The translations under genes were made by a program, and so were the position numbers. Positions 8,483 through 16,582 of a DNA stretch of 24,865 nt are shown here, in pieces. Every line of letters starts with the position of its first letter. The first letter of the stretch is position 1. Origin of the DNA: Candidatus Peribacteria bacterium (GTDB lineage: Bacteria; Patescibacteria; JAEDAM01; Absconditabacterales; Absconditicoccaceae); NCBI GenBank assembly GCA_031261265.1, contig JAISKI010000044.1, positions 1-24,865 of the forward strand, read 5' to 3'. The notes under the pieces are model-generated. The model was given only the letters and a program-made list of their open reading frames with translations, had not been told where the DNA came from and ran no database searches.

Positions 8483-8591
8483 ATTGGTGTTTTAAAGATA
8501 TGATCATAAAAAATCAATTGATTTTAACTTTTACTAGCATTTCTATTATTGGGAATTTACTGACATTTCTATTTTGCTACAAAAGACAAGT

Positions 8592-8626
8592 AAAAAAAAG
8601 GGCCCTCAGAAATGAAAGTCCTTTTT
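8592..8626 (-). terminator. Bidirectional-looking terminator after the 8634-9907 gene pair
   Basis: Minus-strand stem AAAAAGGaCUUUC / GAGGGcCCUUUUU with a six-base loop and a run of Us, directly beyond the stop codon at 8634. Confidence 0.75.
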
Positions 8627-8633
8627 ATAGTTT

Positions 8634-9293
8634 TTAGAGATTATCTTGACGTCTATAATCTCCACTCAGGTAAGCCGAATACGGATAAGCATCTTTTTCA
8701 GGATCGTAAGCTTTGTGAAATTTATTCCTCTCTTTTGCATACTTAACCGCTTTCTTTATCGTCTTTTCCAAAGAGTCATAGATTGGGAATTTTTTCCAAA
8801 AGTCTTCGCAAAGATTTACATGAATTTGATCCAGTCCCGAGAATCCCTTTTCTGCCCCAAAGATAGGATGAGCCCCTTGTATAAATGCCTTCATTGACCA
8901 ACGACCAATTTCGCCATAGGTTTCTCTAGCATAAGGTCCATCCTCTTTCTTCCGTGGATTTTTTGGATCTTCGATAGGAAGCCAAAAGATAATACATCCA
9001 TGCATAATAGCTTCACGCAAATAATACCGTTCCCACAAGGTCTGCCGTTCAAAAAACAAACAGTGGTCATTTGATGCCATTTGATAGGGAAGCAACGATG
9101 CTTCTTTCTGATACCAACAAGGGCAGGCGACATAACACCCTGGATCATAGTCCATCAAAAGCTGAATCGCTTTTTTTTGCCAGTCTCCACCACCTCGGAT
9201 AGGACCAGCTAAGAAATAAAGTCTATACTTCCCATTCTCAGGAAGGAGAACACCTTCTTTCGGTAATAGTAATTTTGTTTCTGTTTTTTTCAT
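8634..9293 (-). CDS. Nucleoside 2-deoxyribosyltransferase-like protein
   Basis: 219 residues. YRLYFLAGPIRGGGDWQKKAIQLL (24-47) matches the start of nucleoside 2-deoxyribosyltransferase-like domains (FLAGPI..G..DWQ). The later IIFWLPIEDPKNPRKKEDGPYARETYGEIGRW matches their WLP...R...E.G block with the predicted catalytic Glu. Such enzymes exchange bases on deoxynucleosides or hydrolyse deoxynucleotides; substrate and activity here are inferred only. It follows the phosphoesterase gene by 5 bases on the same strand, probably sharing its promoter at 9944-9971. It has 16 glycines and none is UGA. It ends TAA right before a terminator. Confidence 0.75.
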   Translation of the reverse strand: MKKTETKLLLPKEGVLLPENGKYRLYFLAGPIRGGGDWQKKAIQLLMDYDPGCYVACPCWYQKEASLLPYQMASNDHCLFFERQTLWERYYLREAIMHGCIIFWLPIEDPKNPRKKEDGPYARETYGEIGRWSMKAFIQGAHPIFGAEKGFSGLDQIHVNLCEDFWKKFPIYDSLEKTIKKAVKYAKERNKFHKAYDPEKDAYPYSAYLSGDYRRQDNL

Positions 9294-9298
9294 TTTTT

Positions 9299-9907
9299 TT
9301 ATTCTTTAGTTTTCCACAAATCTACTCTTGCTTCCCCATCGTAATAGCCTTTTGTTAAGGCATCATACTGATGTTGGATAAATTCCTCGCTTACGAGGCA
9401 ATGCCAAGCATCGATTCCCACATTAATAATCGGGAACCCCTGCGGTGTCATTTGAGACCTCCAAATATCGTGAACATGTCCACAGAGAATTGGAGTTTGA
9501 TTAGCAAACAAGGAGGTAGGAACATGTCCCATCGTCCAATGTCGTCCATTCACCTCTACAGAATCAGAAATGCTGATCTTTTCGAAAAGATCCAGTTTCC
9601 CAATTTCTTCCAGAAATTCTTCTTGAGAGAAAAATTTACTCTTATACTCCTTATCGCCCATGATAAGGATCTTTTTGCACGGAGGAAGGGCTTTGTATAC
9701 CTGCCAATCTTCCAATCTCAACGCCATATCCCCCAGAAAAAACAAAGTATCCTCAGAAGTCAGTTTTCCCCAACATTCTTGGATCCATTGTTCGATTAAG
9801 GTGTCCGTTCGTGCTGGACGGAGATAAGAATGTGTTGCACGGAGGCTTGGGATATTCTCCAAAACTTCTCCTGCGTGCCAATCTGCTGTAAAAAATTTCT
9901 TTGCCAT
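9299..9907 (-). CDS. Calcineurin-like metallophosphoesterase
   Basis: 202 residues with the metal-binding blocks of the family in order: FTADWHAGE (D and H at 8 and 10), FLGDMAL (GD), ILIMGDKEYK (in the place of GNHE, with the Asn replaced by Asp), TMGHVPTS and CGHVHDIW (GHxH). It is probably a phosphodiesterase or nucleotidase acting on an unidentified substrate; small stand-alone versions are common in phages and accessory regions. It is the first gene of a two-gene unit with the deoxyribosyltransferase-like gene, which suggests a nucleotide-related role. No UGA among 12 glycines. Promoter TTGATA-16-TATAGT lies about 40 bases upstream. Confidence 0.85.
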   Translation of the reverse strand: MAKKFFTADWHAGEVLENIPSLRATHSYLRPARTDTLIEQWIQECWGKLTSEDTLFFLGDMALRLEDWQVYKALPPCKKILIMGDKEYKSKFFSQEEFLEEIGKLDLFEKISISDSVEVNGRHWTMGHVPTSLFANQTPILCGHVHDIWRSQMTPQGFPIINVGIDAWHCLVSEEFIQHQYDALTKGYYDGEARVDLWKTKE

Positions 9908-9943
9908 TTTGCTATTGTTTTAATGTTTTTATTTTACATTGAC

Positions 9944-9971
9944 ACTATAACAATTCGCATATATATATCAA
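9944..9971 (-). promoter_or_regulatory. Promoter of the phosphoesterase/deoxyribosyltransferase unit (TA-spacer class)
   Basis: TTGATA (9966-9971), 16-base spacer starting with alternating TA, TATAGT (9944-9949). It is a weaker member of the shared promoter family. Confidence 0.65.
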
Positions 9972-9997
9972 GAGCTTTTTTTGGATTACCCCTAGTC

Positions 9998-10609
9998 CTA
10001 AAATTTAGTAAAACTCGGATAGAGCCTCACTCGTACTTTCCCAATGAGGTGAGAATTTGGCACTACATAATTAGCTCCTTCATAACATTGAATCCCAAAA
10101 CAACAGAGAGAATCTGTGGTACGTCCCCTATTGTCTCCCATGACGAAATACCCTCCATTGACAGGAAACTCTTCTCTGCCACAAGAAGCGATGGTGGTAG
10201 TATATTGAGGTAAATAAGACTCAGAAAGCTGTTCACAATTTAGACCATCGGAAGTGGAGACTAAGGAACCTGCAGGAATATTTTCAGAACAAATATACAC
10301 ATTCCCATTTTGCACGAGCACGGTTTCTCCTGGAAGTCCAATAACCCTTTTAATATAAGGCACGTCTTTCCCTGGAGCAACGAAAACAATAACATCCCCT
10401 CTCTGGAAACTATCAAATCTCTGGGTCAATTTTTCTACGATGACTCGATCTTTTTCTGCGAAATTTGGCATCATACTTGATCCTATCACCGTATAGGGAG
10501 TAGCAATAAAAAATCTGATACACAAGATCACCCCAAATACCAATACCAAAAAAGCCAGAAGATCAAACACTTCAGCTCAGAATTTTATCAACTTATGTCC
10601 AGTAATCAT
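9998..10609 (-). CDS. lepB: Signal peptidase I
   Basis: 203-residue membrane-bound serine protease that removes signal peptides from Sec-exported proteins. An N-terminal anchor (FDLLAFLVLVFGVILCIRFFIA, 15-36) is followed by VIGSSMMPNF with nucleophile S45, GDVIVF, YIKRVIGLPGE with general base K87, and GDNRGRTTDS near the end (box E), where the usual GDNR-SxDSR is slightly altered. Starting at ATG 10607-10609 adds MITGHKLIKFGAE and requires TGA 10577-10579 as Gly; starting at GTG 10568-10570 would avoid it. I prefer the ATG. It lies 76 bases after ssb on the same strand. Confidence 0.92.
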
Positions 10610-10650
10610 CAGCGTAATAGTTCATTTCAATTAAAAAGAAGAGATACGAA

Positions 10651-10679
10651 TATCCTATGAAAGATAACCCAATAGGATA
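10651..10679 (-). repeat. Inverted repeat between ssb and lepB
   Basis: TATCCTAT and ATAGGATA (8-bp arms, 13-base loop), followed on the minus strand after a short gap by CTTCTTTTT. It may be an ssb terminator or attenuator; the T-run is not adjacent. Confidence 0.35.
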
Positions 10680-10685
10680 CCTTAC

Positions 10686-11090
10686 TTAGAAGGGCATTTC
10701 TTCGTCCAAGATTTCAGGTACTGTAGTTTCTACAGCTTCGATCTCTCCATCTCCTTCGGCTCTTGCGTCCAAGAAAATAAAGCTATCCACGATAATTTCC
10801 GTAGAAAATCTTTCAGCACCTTCGCTATCCTGCCATTTTCTAGTCCTCAAGCGTCCTTCAATGTAGACTCTCTTACCTTTGACTAGATATTTCCCCAATA
10901 CCTCTGCACCTTTACCATAGGCAACACATCTGTGGTACTCGGCATCTTCCATTGTATTGCCGTCTTTGTTTTTGAACTTTCTATTGGTAGCCACAGTAAA
11001 ATTCACTACCGGAGTACCTGTGGACTCAATGGTTTTCACCTGCAAATTGTTGGTGGAGCGACCAATGAGCATGACTTTATTCAAATCCAT
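10686..11090 (-). CDS. ssb: Single-stranded DNA-binding protein
   Basis: 134-residue SSB that coats single-stranded DNA and recruits replication and repair proteins. It has a clear OB fold: MDLNKVMLIGRSTNNLQVK, VVNFTVATNRKFKNKDG, AEYHRCVAYGKGAEVLGKYLVKGKRVYIEGRLRTRKWQD and TEIIVDSFIFL. A short acidic linker ends in EEMPF, the conserved C-terminal tip used for protein contacts. The linker is short compared with typical SSBs of about 150-180 residues. It contains no UGA glycine in about 11, like rpsB. It ends TAG/TAA-type, 76 bases before lepB. Confidence 0.97.
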   Translation of the reverse strand: MDLNKVMLIGRSTNNLQVKTIESTGTPVVNFTVATNRKFKNKDGNTMEDAEYHRCVAYGKGAEVLGKYLVKGKRVYIEGRLRTRKWQDSEGAERFSTEIIVDSFIFLDARAEGDGEIEAVETTVPEILDEEMPF

Positions 11091-11201
11091 TCGTGATAGT
11101 AGGATTAGGGGATAAAAATAACCTTAAAAAGCTATCTTACTTATGGTGTATATGTATCTTATCAGAAAAATCAAATGTTTTTTGAGTTTTTTCGCAGAGT
11201 T

Positions 11202-11235
11202 GAAAGAAAAACGTCAGTGATTTCACCAACGTTTT
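11202..11235 (-). terminator. Terminator after the 89-residue gene
   Basis: Minus strand AAAACGT...ACGTTTT (11207-11213 with 11229-11235), with an extended pairing GGTGA/TCACT in the loop, followed by a T-rich tract. Confidence 0.65.
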
Positions 11236-11263
11236 CAGATAAGTAATTTTTGTAGAAGAAACT

Positions 11264-11533
11264 TTATGCTTCTCCGAGCTCTGCGAGCCTTTCCCGCAAT
11301 GCTTGGTATAGGATAGCCATATTGCTTTCCATTAGATTCAGTTGTTCTACGTAGGGGGTTAACGTGGAGAATATCTCTGTTAACTTTTCTTCCCCTAAAA
11401 GAGTAGTCTTTTCATGTTTTAGCAATGCAATAGTTCTTTCTACTCTGGTACGGGTGCCCGTAAGCTGGCCTACTGTCTCTTCTAGACGATTTTTTGCATC
11501 GTTTAAGATGCCGATTGGGTCATTTTTTTTCAT
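11264..11533 (-). CDS. Hypothetical 89-residue helical protein
   Basis: I do not recognise it. The sequence is hydrophilic and helix-favouring (DAKNRLEETVGQL, RVERTIALLKHEKTTLL, EQLNLMESNMAILYQALRERLAEL), with heptad-like spacing suggesting a small coiled coil. It has an A-rich leader, its own strong promoter (11558-11585) and its own terminator, so it is a monocistronic unit. Five glycines, none UGA. It lies between ssb and folD but is read in the opposite direction to folD. Its promoter is nearly identical to those of several other small genes here. Confidence 0.75.
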   Translation of the reverse strand: MKKNDPIGILNDAKNRLEETVGQLTGTRTRVERTIALLKHEKTTLLGEEKLTEIFSTLTPYVEQLNLMESNMAILYQALRERLAELGEA

Positions 11534-11557
11534 TTTTTTAAATTTTATATTTACTCT

Positions 11558-11585
11558 ATTATACAGATATATATATTAAAGTCAA
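11558..11585 (-). promoter_or_regulatory. Strong promoter of the 89-residue gene (TA-spacer class)
   Basis: TTGACT (11580-11585), 16-base spacer TTAATATATATATCTG, TATAAT (11558-11563), about 25 bases before the ATG. Consensus -10 and near-consensus -35. Confidence 0.85.
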
Positions 11586-11683
11586 GTCTATTTTATAGTT
11601 TTTTTCTTATCCAATATTCCTTGATATTTTCCCTCATTTTCATACGCTAATCAACGTTATCTCTTTACTCTCTACATGTCTCC

Positions 11684-12574
11684 ATGCTCTTATACGGAAA
11701 ACCTCTCGCAGAAGAAACCAAAAGCAGACTGCTAGCCCAGAAAGTGCAACTTTTCTGAGACAGACTGGTTTATCTCGCGATTTTGATGTTGGGAGAGAAT
11801 AATCCTTCCCAAGTCTATGTGCAGAATAAGAAAAAGTATGCAGAATCTCTCGGCATTGCTTGTAAGATTATCGATGAGAATAGTATTACACTACCCTACT
11901 CCGTGGACACTCTCAAACAAACGATTCATCAACTCAATAGTGATCCTGACTGTATCGGGATTATCGTACAACTCCCCTTGCCAGAAGCTCTGCAACCGTA
12001 TAGGGACGAAATTTGTGCTTCGGTCCATCCATTGAAGGATATTGATGGATTGGGAGGGATCGTGAATGGTTGGAATCAGCTTTGACTCCTCTCTTTTTGT
12101 CCTGCGACTGCTAGGGCTGTTTTGGATTTGTGGGAGTATTATCAGTTGGGATCCATGAAAGGTCTCAAAATTGCTATCATCGGGCAAAGCAATGTATCTG
12201 GGAAACCACTCGCAATTGAGTGTCTCATGAGAGGTGCAGAAGTCAGAACCTTTACTGATCAAGACAGCCCAGAGGTGATTCAAGAATGGACGAAAAAAGC
12301 TGATGTGATTATCTCTTGTACAGGAGTCATTCATCTCATCACCAAGGAGTTTATCAATCCTAATGGAGAACAAATCGTGATTGACGTAGGATATGGTTTT
12401 TTGGAGGGGAAAGCCACGGGAGATGTGAAATTTGATGAAGTCGAGCCACTCGTGAAACATATTACTCCCGTACCTGGAGGGATATGACCTTTGACCGTTG
12501 CCAGTCTTTTTGCTAATATGGTTGGTCTTCAAGAGCAGAAAAATCTGATCGAAACACTTTTTTCCTCTCTATAA
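11684..12574 (+). CDS. folD: Bifunctional methylenetetrahydrofolate dehydrogenase/methenyl-THF cyclohydrolase
   Basis: 296-residue folate enzyme interconverting 5,10-methylene-, methenyl- and 10-formyl-THF. Motifs are YVQNKKKYAESLGI (catalytic Lys), IIVQLPLPEAL, PLKDIDGLG, IIGQSNVSGKPLA (NADP loop), ISCTGV and HITPVPGGIGPLTVASL. TGA codons at 11756-11758, 12083-12085 and 12485-12487 are needed; the last supplies the practically invariant Gly in PVPGGxGPxT, one of the clearest proofs of UGA=Gly in this window. ATG 11684 gives MLLYGKPLAEETKSRL, the normal N-terminus. It ends TAA at the base of a hairpin terminator. It is flanked by minus-strand small genes. Confidence 0.96.
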
Positions 12575-12865
12575 AAAATGGTCCCCTTGATAGGTTGGGA
12601 ACCATTTACTTTTGATAGAGAGAAGTCAGTCTTTGTAATCCGCTAGGACTGCACCAACCATTTCTCCTAAACAATGAGGAGGGACTTCGCGTGCAAATGC
12701 AGCGATCACCGTCTCTTCATCCACCTCCGTGATTACCTCGATGGAAGCTCCATCTTTCTTGGACTGAATTTCTCTCAAGGAGGCTTCCAGCACTTGGCTG
12801 GCGTCTTCATCTCGGCTGAAAGATTCTGCAGCCAAGACAAGGTTTGTAATTTTGTACCTTTTCAT
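12569..12865 (-). CDS. Hypothetical acidic protein (79 residues to a UGA; 98 if UGA is glycine)
   Basis: I do not recognise it. The sequence starts MKRYKITNLVLAAESFSRDEDASQVLEASL and is mixed alpha/beta in character, rich in Glu and Asp (EVITEVDEETVIAAFAREV). The natural-looking end is a TGA at 12626-12628 after LADYKD. In this organism's code the frame would continue as G-LLSIKSKWFPTYQGDHFL through the terminator hairpin to a TAG at 12569-12571, overlapping the folD 3' end by 6 bases. The tail is therefore probably not an evolved part of the protein. It has its own TA-spacer promoter at 12892-12921. No internal UGA among its three other glycines. Confidence 0.65.
12576..12612. terminator. 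Terminator shared by folD and the convergent small gene
   Basis: AAATGGTCCCC...GGGAACCATTT (12576-12586 with 12597-12607) with a nine-base loop, A/T tracts on both sides, directly after the folD stop. Confidence 0.75.
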
Positions 12866-12891
12866 ATGAATTTATTTTATTATACTTCTGT

Positions 12892-12921
12892 AGTATAAGA
12901 TATATATATATCAAAAGTCAA
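12892..12921 (-). promoter_or_regulatory. Promoter of the 79/98-residue gene (TA-spacer class)
   Basis: TTGACT (12916-12921, preceded by a second overlapping TTGACT), spacer of 18 with an alternating TA run, TATACT (12892-12897). A further TATAAT occurs at 12879-12884. Confidence 0.75.
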
Positions 12922-12951
12922 GTCAATTTAACATTCAATTAAACATTATAC

Positions 12952-12981
12952 AAAAAGCAGCCACCTTATAAAATGACCGCT
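12952..12981 (-). terminator. Terminator after the 176-residue gene
   Basis: Minus-strand stem AGCGGTCA / TGGCTGCT (8 bp with G-U pairs, 12974-12981 with 12956-12963) followed by TTTTTG. Confidence 0.65.
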
Positions 12982-12995
12982 CGCTTGTTCTTTCT

Positions 12996-13526
12996 TTAAC
13001 TATACTCCTCAATCAGAGCATTAAGATAATGCCCCTCTTGGGTGATCCCCTCCGAAAGCCTGAAGCCCCGCAAATCTGCAATAATTTCTCTGGGAGAGAT
13101 TCCCCAGATTTTTCCTTGAATGATACAGCTTATTACTGAGTCTTCAGCCCCCAATAAACCTGAGGTTGAAACAATTACCCAGAGATCAGGATTTTCTTCT
13201 TTTGATCCGTTAAAGGCGACTGCTCCTGGGAATCGGCAGAGTTTTTCTTCTGCTGACTCATCTGAAGTCATATCGTCAGATAAATCCGTCCTGACAGCTT
13301 TCTCTATTGAGAAGAATTGTGCTGCTTCGGATGGCTCACCTACTCGTAGTATGAGGAGATTGCGACTGCCAGGCACACAACAGAAAACTTGGACTCCCTT
13401 GCGTTCTTTTGTGTCAATTCGTACTTTCGGGTCTAGCCCGATAATCTTTTTGAAGAGTTCTTCAGCTAATATCTGAATTTCTTCCCTTTTTTCTGAGAGA
13501 GGTCTCTCAATACCGTTTTTAAACAT
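12996..13526 (-). CDS. Hypothetical 176-residue protein
   Basis: I do not recognise it. It looks like a soluble alpha/beta domain: an N-terminal helix (REEIQILAEELFKKIIG), beta-rich VQVFCCVPGSRNLLILRVGE, then EEKLCRFPGAVAFNG, DLWVIVSTSGLLGAEDSVISCIIQGKIWG, and a C-terminal helix HYLNALIEEYS. There is no signal peptide and no membrane segment. Fourteen glycines, none UGA. It is monocistronic, with a TA-spacer promoter upstream (13559-13586) and a terminator downstream, and lies next to argS on the opposite strand. Confidence 0.75.
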   Translation of the reverse strand: MFKNGIERPLSEKREEIQILAEELFKKIIGLDPKVRIDTKERKGVQVFCCVPGSRNLLILRVGEPSEAAQFFSIEKAVRTDLSDDMTSDESAEEKLCRFPGAVAFNGSKEENPDLWVIVSTSGLLGAEDSVISCIIQGKIWGISPREIIADLRGFRLSEGITQEGHYLNALIEEYS

Positions 13527-13558
13527 AATGATCTTTTTTAGTTTTTATTCTTTCGTAG

Positions 13559-13586
13559 AGTATACTTATATATATACGAAAGTCAA
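13559..13586 (-). promoter_or_regulatory. Promoter of the 176-residue gene (TA-spacer class)
   Basis: TTGACT (13581-13586), 16-base spacer TTCGTATATATATAAG, TATACT (13559-13564). Confidence 0.85.
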
Positions 13587-13681
13587 GTCTTAAAAAGAAC
13601 AAAGAATCAGGTGGAAATTTCTCTCCAAATCTCTATACTCTTACAAATGTTGATTTCTTTTATCTTTTTTCTCTGCCTCGT

Positions 13682-15433
13682 ATGCTTACGACCTATCAAT
13701 CTGCATTTGCACAACTCCTCGAAAAACATCTCGGCATTCTCTCTGAAGTTTTACAAGAACAAATTACCCTAGCTCCAGATACTATCGAAGGAGATCTCGC
13801 TTTCCCCTGCTTTAGAATCGCGAAGGACTTTGGGAAGAATCCCGCAGAATTGGCGAAAGACCTTGTAAGCAAGTTGAAACATGAAGAGACTCAGATTTTT
13901 TCTGCTTTTTTGGCGGTGGGACCGTATGTGAATGCAGTAATTAAGGAAGAGGTCCTCGCCAAAGAGGTCTTAACAGAAATAACAGAAAAGAAAGCTGACT
14001 ACGGACACGGCATCGCTACCTGAAAACAAGTGCTTATCGAGGGACGACAGCCCAACACCCATAAATCCGTTCATATCGGACATGTGAGAAATATTCTCGT
14101 CAGTGAAAGTATGTCTAGAATTCTCAAATTTGCGGGAAATACGGTCATCAAATGTTGCTATCCTGGCGACATCGGAGCCCATGTAGCGAAATGGATTTGG
14201 TACTATCTCAATTTTTATCCAGAAAAAGGAAACTTCCCCAGCAAAAATTTCACAAAGTGGGTAGGGGAACTCTATACTCTCGCCACCAAAAAAGTAGAGG
14301 AAAATCCTGACCAGTATAAAGCAGAAATCGGAGCACTTCAAAAAAAATTAGAAGACGGCGACCCAGAATTACAAAAAATTTGGAAGGAAACCAGAGAACT
14401 TTGCCTCATCGATATGAAGAAAATTTTTGCTGAACTCGGGAGTGGAGATATCGATAAACGATACTTTGAAAGTGAAGTGGAACAGCCTGGAATTCAGATT
14501 GTCCAGCAAATGCTTGCTGACGGCATCGCCCAATACTCCGAAGGAGCCGTGGCAATCAATTTGGAAGAGTGGAAACTTGGACGATTTCTCCTGCTAAAAT
14601 CCACGGGAGCATCGCTGTATTCCACCAAAGATATCGCCTTAGCATACAGAAAAAGGGAAGAATACCCTCATTACGATATTTCCCTCTATGTCGTGGGAAG
14701 CGAACAAGAACACCATTTTCAACAGCTTTTTAAGACCCTTGAACTCATCGGATTTGATTTTGATAAACTCCATCATCTTTCTTACGGATTATTGGATTTG
14801 AAGGACGGAAAAATGTCTTCTCGTGCGGGAAATGTGATTCTCTACGAAGATTTCCGCGACCAACTCCTAGAACAAGCAGAAGCCCTAATGGCAGACAGAG
14901 AAATCCCTGCAGAGCAAAAAAAGCAGACTGCGAGAGCGGTGGCATTTGGATCACTGAAATTTTGGATTTTATTGCAAGATAGTGAAAAGAAAATTCTCTT
15001 TGATCCTGAGCAAGCTCTTTCCTTTGAAGGAGAAACAGGACCGTATTTGCAATATACGTATGCCAGAATTAGCTCTATTTTAAGGAAAGCACAGCAGGAG
15101 ATGTTGCCCCCTGAGAAGGGGGAGGGAGCGAAGCGGAAGGGGGTTTCTATGCGGGGACTTCTCAATACCCCAGCAGACAAATCTCTCCTCCTCCAACTCT
15201 CAAAATTTAGCGAAGAAGTCCAAAAATCTGCCTCCTCTTACAAACCAAATTACATTGCACGCTTCTGCTTAGATACGGCTCAGCTTTTTAATAGCTATTA
15301 TCATAACCATAAAATCATCGATGAAACGAATCCTGACCTTAGCCAAGCACGTCTCCTTCTGATCCAAAGTGTACAACAGGTACTAAAAAATGGATTAGAG
15401 TTGCTCGGAATCGATACCGTAGAAAGTATGTAA
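13682..15433 (+). CDS. argS: Arginyl-tRNA synthetase
   Basis: 583-residue class I synthetase charging tRNA-Arg. It has the N-terminal additional domain (EGDLAFPCFRIAKDFGKNPAELAKDL, LAVGPYVNAVI), the HIGH-type motif HKSVHIGHVRN, a catalytic domain with YPGDIGAHVAKW and STKDIALAYRK, the KMSKS-type motif GKMSSRAGN, ETGPYLQYTYARISSILRKA, and the C-terminal anticodon-binding helical domain (LLQLSKFSEEVQKSA to the end). TGA 14021-14023 encodes Gly just before KQVLIEGRQPNTHK and would otherwise split off the N-terminal domain. A GC-rich insertion (15107-15149) adds PPEKGEGAKRKGVSMRG between the catalytic and anticodon domains. It is followed by a strong terminator. Confidence 0.95.
15107..15149 (+). 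repeat. GC-rich palindromic insertion inside argS
   Basis: CCCCCT-gaga-AGGGGG hairpin (15107-15122), followed by purine-rich GAGGGAGCGAAGCGGAAGGGGG. It sits in a variable inter-domain loop and stands out from the AT-rich gene. Probably an inserted REP-like sequence kept in frame. Confidence 0.5.
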
Positions 15434-15448
15434 AGAGAAGTATACAAA

Positions 15449-15480
15449 AAGATCGCCAGTTTGGCGATCTTAAGTTTTTC
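15449..15480. terminator. Terminator shared by argS and the convergent 69-residue gene
   Basis: Perfect 9-bp stem AAGATCGCC / GGCGATCTT (15449-15457, 15463-15471) with loop AGTTT, followed by AAGTTTTTC on the plus strand and by Us on the minus strand. Confidence 0.85.
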
Positions 15481-15690
15481 TTAGTTCCATGACCATGACA
15501 GGGAATTAAAGGGTTTTGCTAAGAGGACAACAACGAAGCCTCCTGCATAGAGCAAACAACATACCGCACATACCTCCGAATTCGAAGGAGAATTTGCAAC
15601 AGTCTCTATTTTCCCCAAATAGAATAATACGGACAAACAGAGAAATACCACCGTCAGGGCTCCGAAGAGCAGATTTTCAATTTTTTTCAT
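15481..15690 (-). CDS. Hypothetical 69-residue membrane protein
   Basis: I do not recognise it. It begins MKKIENLLFGALTVVFLCLSVLFYLG (one membrane helix). A short loop has Cys residues (EVCAVCC), and a second hydrophobic segment LLYAGGFVVVLLA precedes a short tail. The start is the ATG at 15688-15690. An upstream in-frame ATG (15730-15732) overlaps the promoter -10, so it cannot be the start if that promoter is used. It is expressed alone from a TA-spacer promoter. Four glycines, none UGA. Confidence 0.7.
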   Translation of the reverse strand: MKKIENLLFGALTVVFLCLSVLFYLGKIETVANSPSNSEVCAVCCLLYAGGFVVVLLAKPFNSLSWSWN

Positions 15691-15721
15691 GACTGTAATT
15701 TTTTTATTTTTTTCAATCTTT

Positions 15722-15749
15722 ATTATACTCATATATATATCAAAGTCAA
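15722..15749 (-). promoter_or_regulatory. Promoter of the 69-residue membrane protein gene (TA-spacer class)
   Basis: TTGACT (15744-15749), 16-base spacer TTGATATATATATGAG, TATAAT (15722-15727). Confidence 0.85.
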
Positions 15750-15862
15750 GTTAATTTTTCTTGCTTTTCTCAATGCTTTTTATAAAAGGAAATTATGGGC
15801 ATTACATTTTTTGTTGCTCCGTTATATAAACACCAATTCTTTATTTTCTCTTCCTAGTAAAA

Positions 15863-16573
15863 ATGTCCAAAGAAGCCTCTTTAGATAAGTGCAAAACTGC
15901 CAACATTACTATTCTCCCCAAAGGACCCTACGAAGTCTGCGGAACAGTCCCTATCAGACAAGAAAAAATGACCGTAGGCGAACACGGAGGCTCAGCTGAG
16001 CGAGAGAAATGAAAAGACTATCCCCACGAAGAAATCACCCATCTCTGCCGTTGCGGACATTCGCAAAATAAACCATTTTGTGATGGGACTCATGTGAAAA
16101 TCGGATTTGAAGGGACCGAATACGCTACTAAAGAAGAATATCAGGACGGGGCTCTTTTCTATCAGGGAGCAGAACTCTGACTTTTGGATAACGAAAAATA
16201 TTGTGCCGTAGCCAGATTTTGCCACCGTGGAAATGGGACCCGACAGGACACCAAAGACTCCGCCGACCCCGAAGCAAAAGAAAGAGCGATAAGAAGTGCG
16301 AGTAATTGCCCATGAAGACTTACCGCAGTAGATACAGAAGGAAATCTGATGGAACCTGCACTGGAGGCAGAAATCTGAATTGTAGAAGATTTGGGGAAAG
16401 ATCGAAAAGGTCCCCTCTTCGTGCAAGGAAGCATTGAAGTAGAAAGCAGTGATGGAGAAAGCTATCCCGTTCGTAATCGCCAGGCTCTCTGCCGTTGCGG
16501 TCAGTCGAGAAATATGCCCTTCTGTGATGCCTCTCATCTCAATTGTGAGCATATGAAGGGAGTCGATGAATAG
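15863..16573 (+). CDS. CDGSH-type iron-sulfur protein with two CDGSH motifs
   Basis: 236 residues. Two 2Fe-2S CDGSH motifs are visible: LCRCGHSQNKPFCDGTH (C62, C64, C73, H77) and LCRCGQSRNMPFCDASH (C210, C212, C221, H225). Between them a segment with CAVARFCHRGNG and SASNCPGRL resembles the divergent 4Fe-4S domain often fused to CDGSH domains. Such proteins bind redox-active, labile clusters and probably act in electron transfer or cluster handling in the cytoplasm. Four TGA codons are required (16010-16012, 16178-16180, 16313-16315, 16376-16378); the third gives the Gly of CPGRL. ATG 15863 follows an AT-rich leader. It ends TAG. A large inverted repeat separates it from the thioredoxin-fold gene downstream. 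Confidence 0.9.
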
Positions 16574-16582
16574 AAAACATCT

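Noticed and set aside
11891..12532. A 213-residue reading frame antisense to folD
   Set aside because: It lies fully inside folD on the other strand, has no recognisable motif and is low in typical protein character.
12576..12612. Hairpin in the folD/small-gene overlap as a protein-coding palindrome
   Set aside because: Its position right after the folD TAA with flanking A/T tracts fits a terminator better.
15691..15732. Upstream ATG (15730-15732) as start of the small membrane protein
   Set aside because: It overlaps the TATAAT of a consensus promoter; the ATG at 15688-15690 begins a normal membrane-protein N-terminus.
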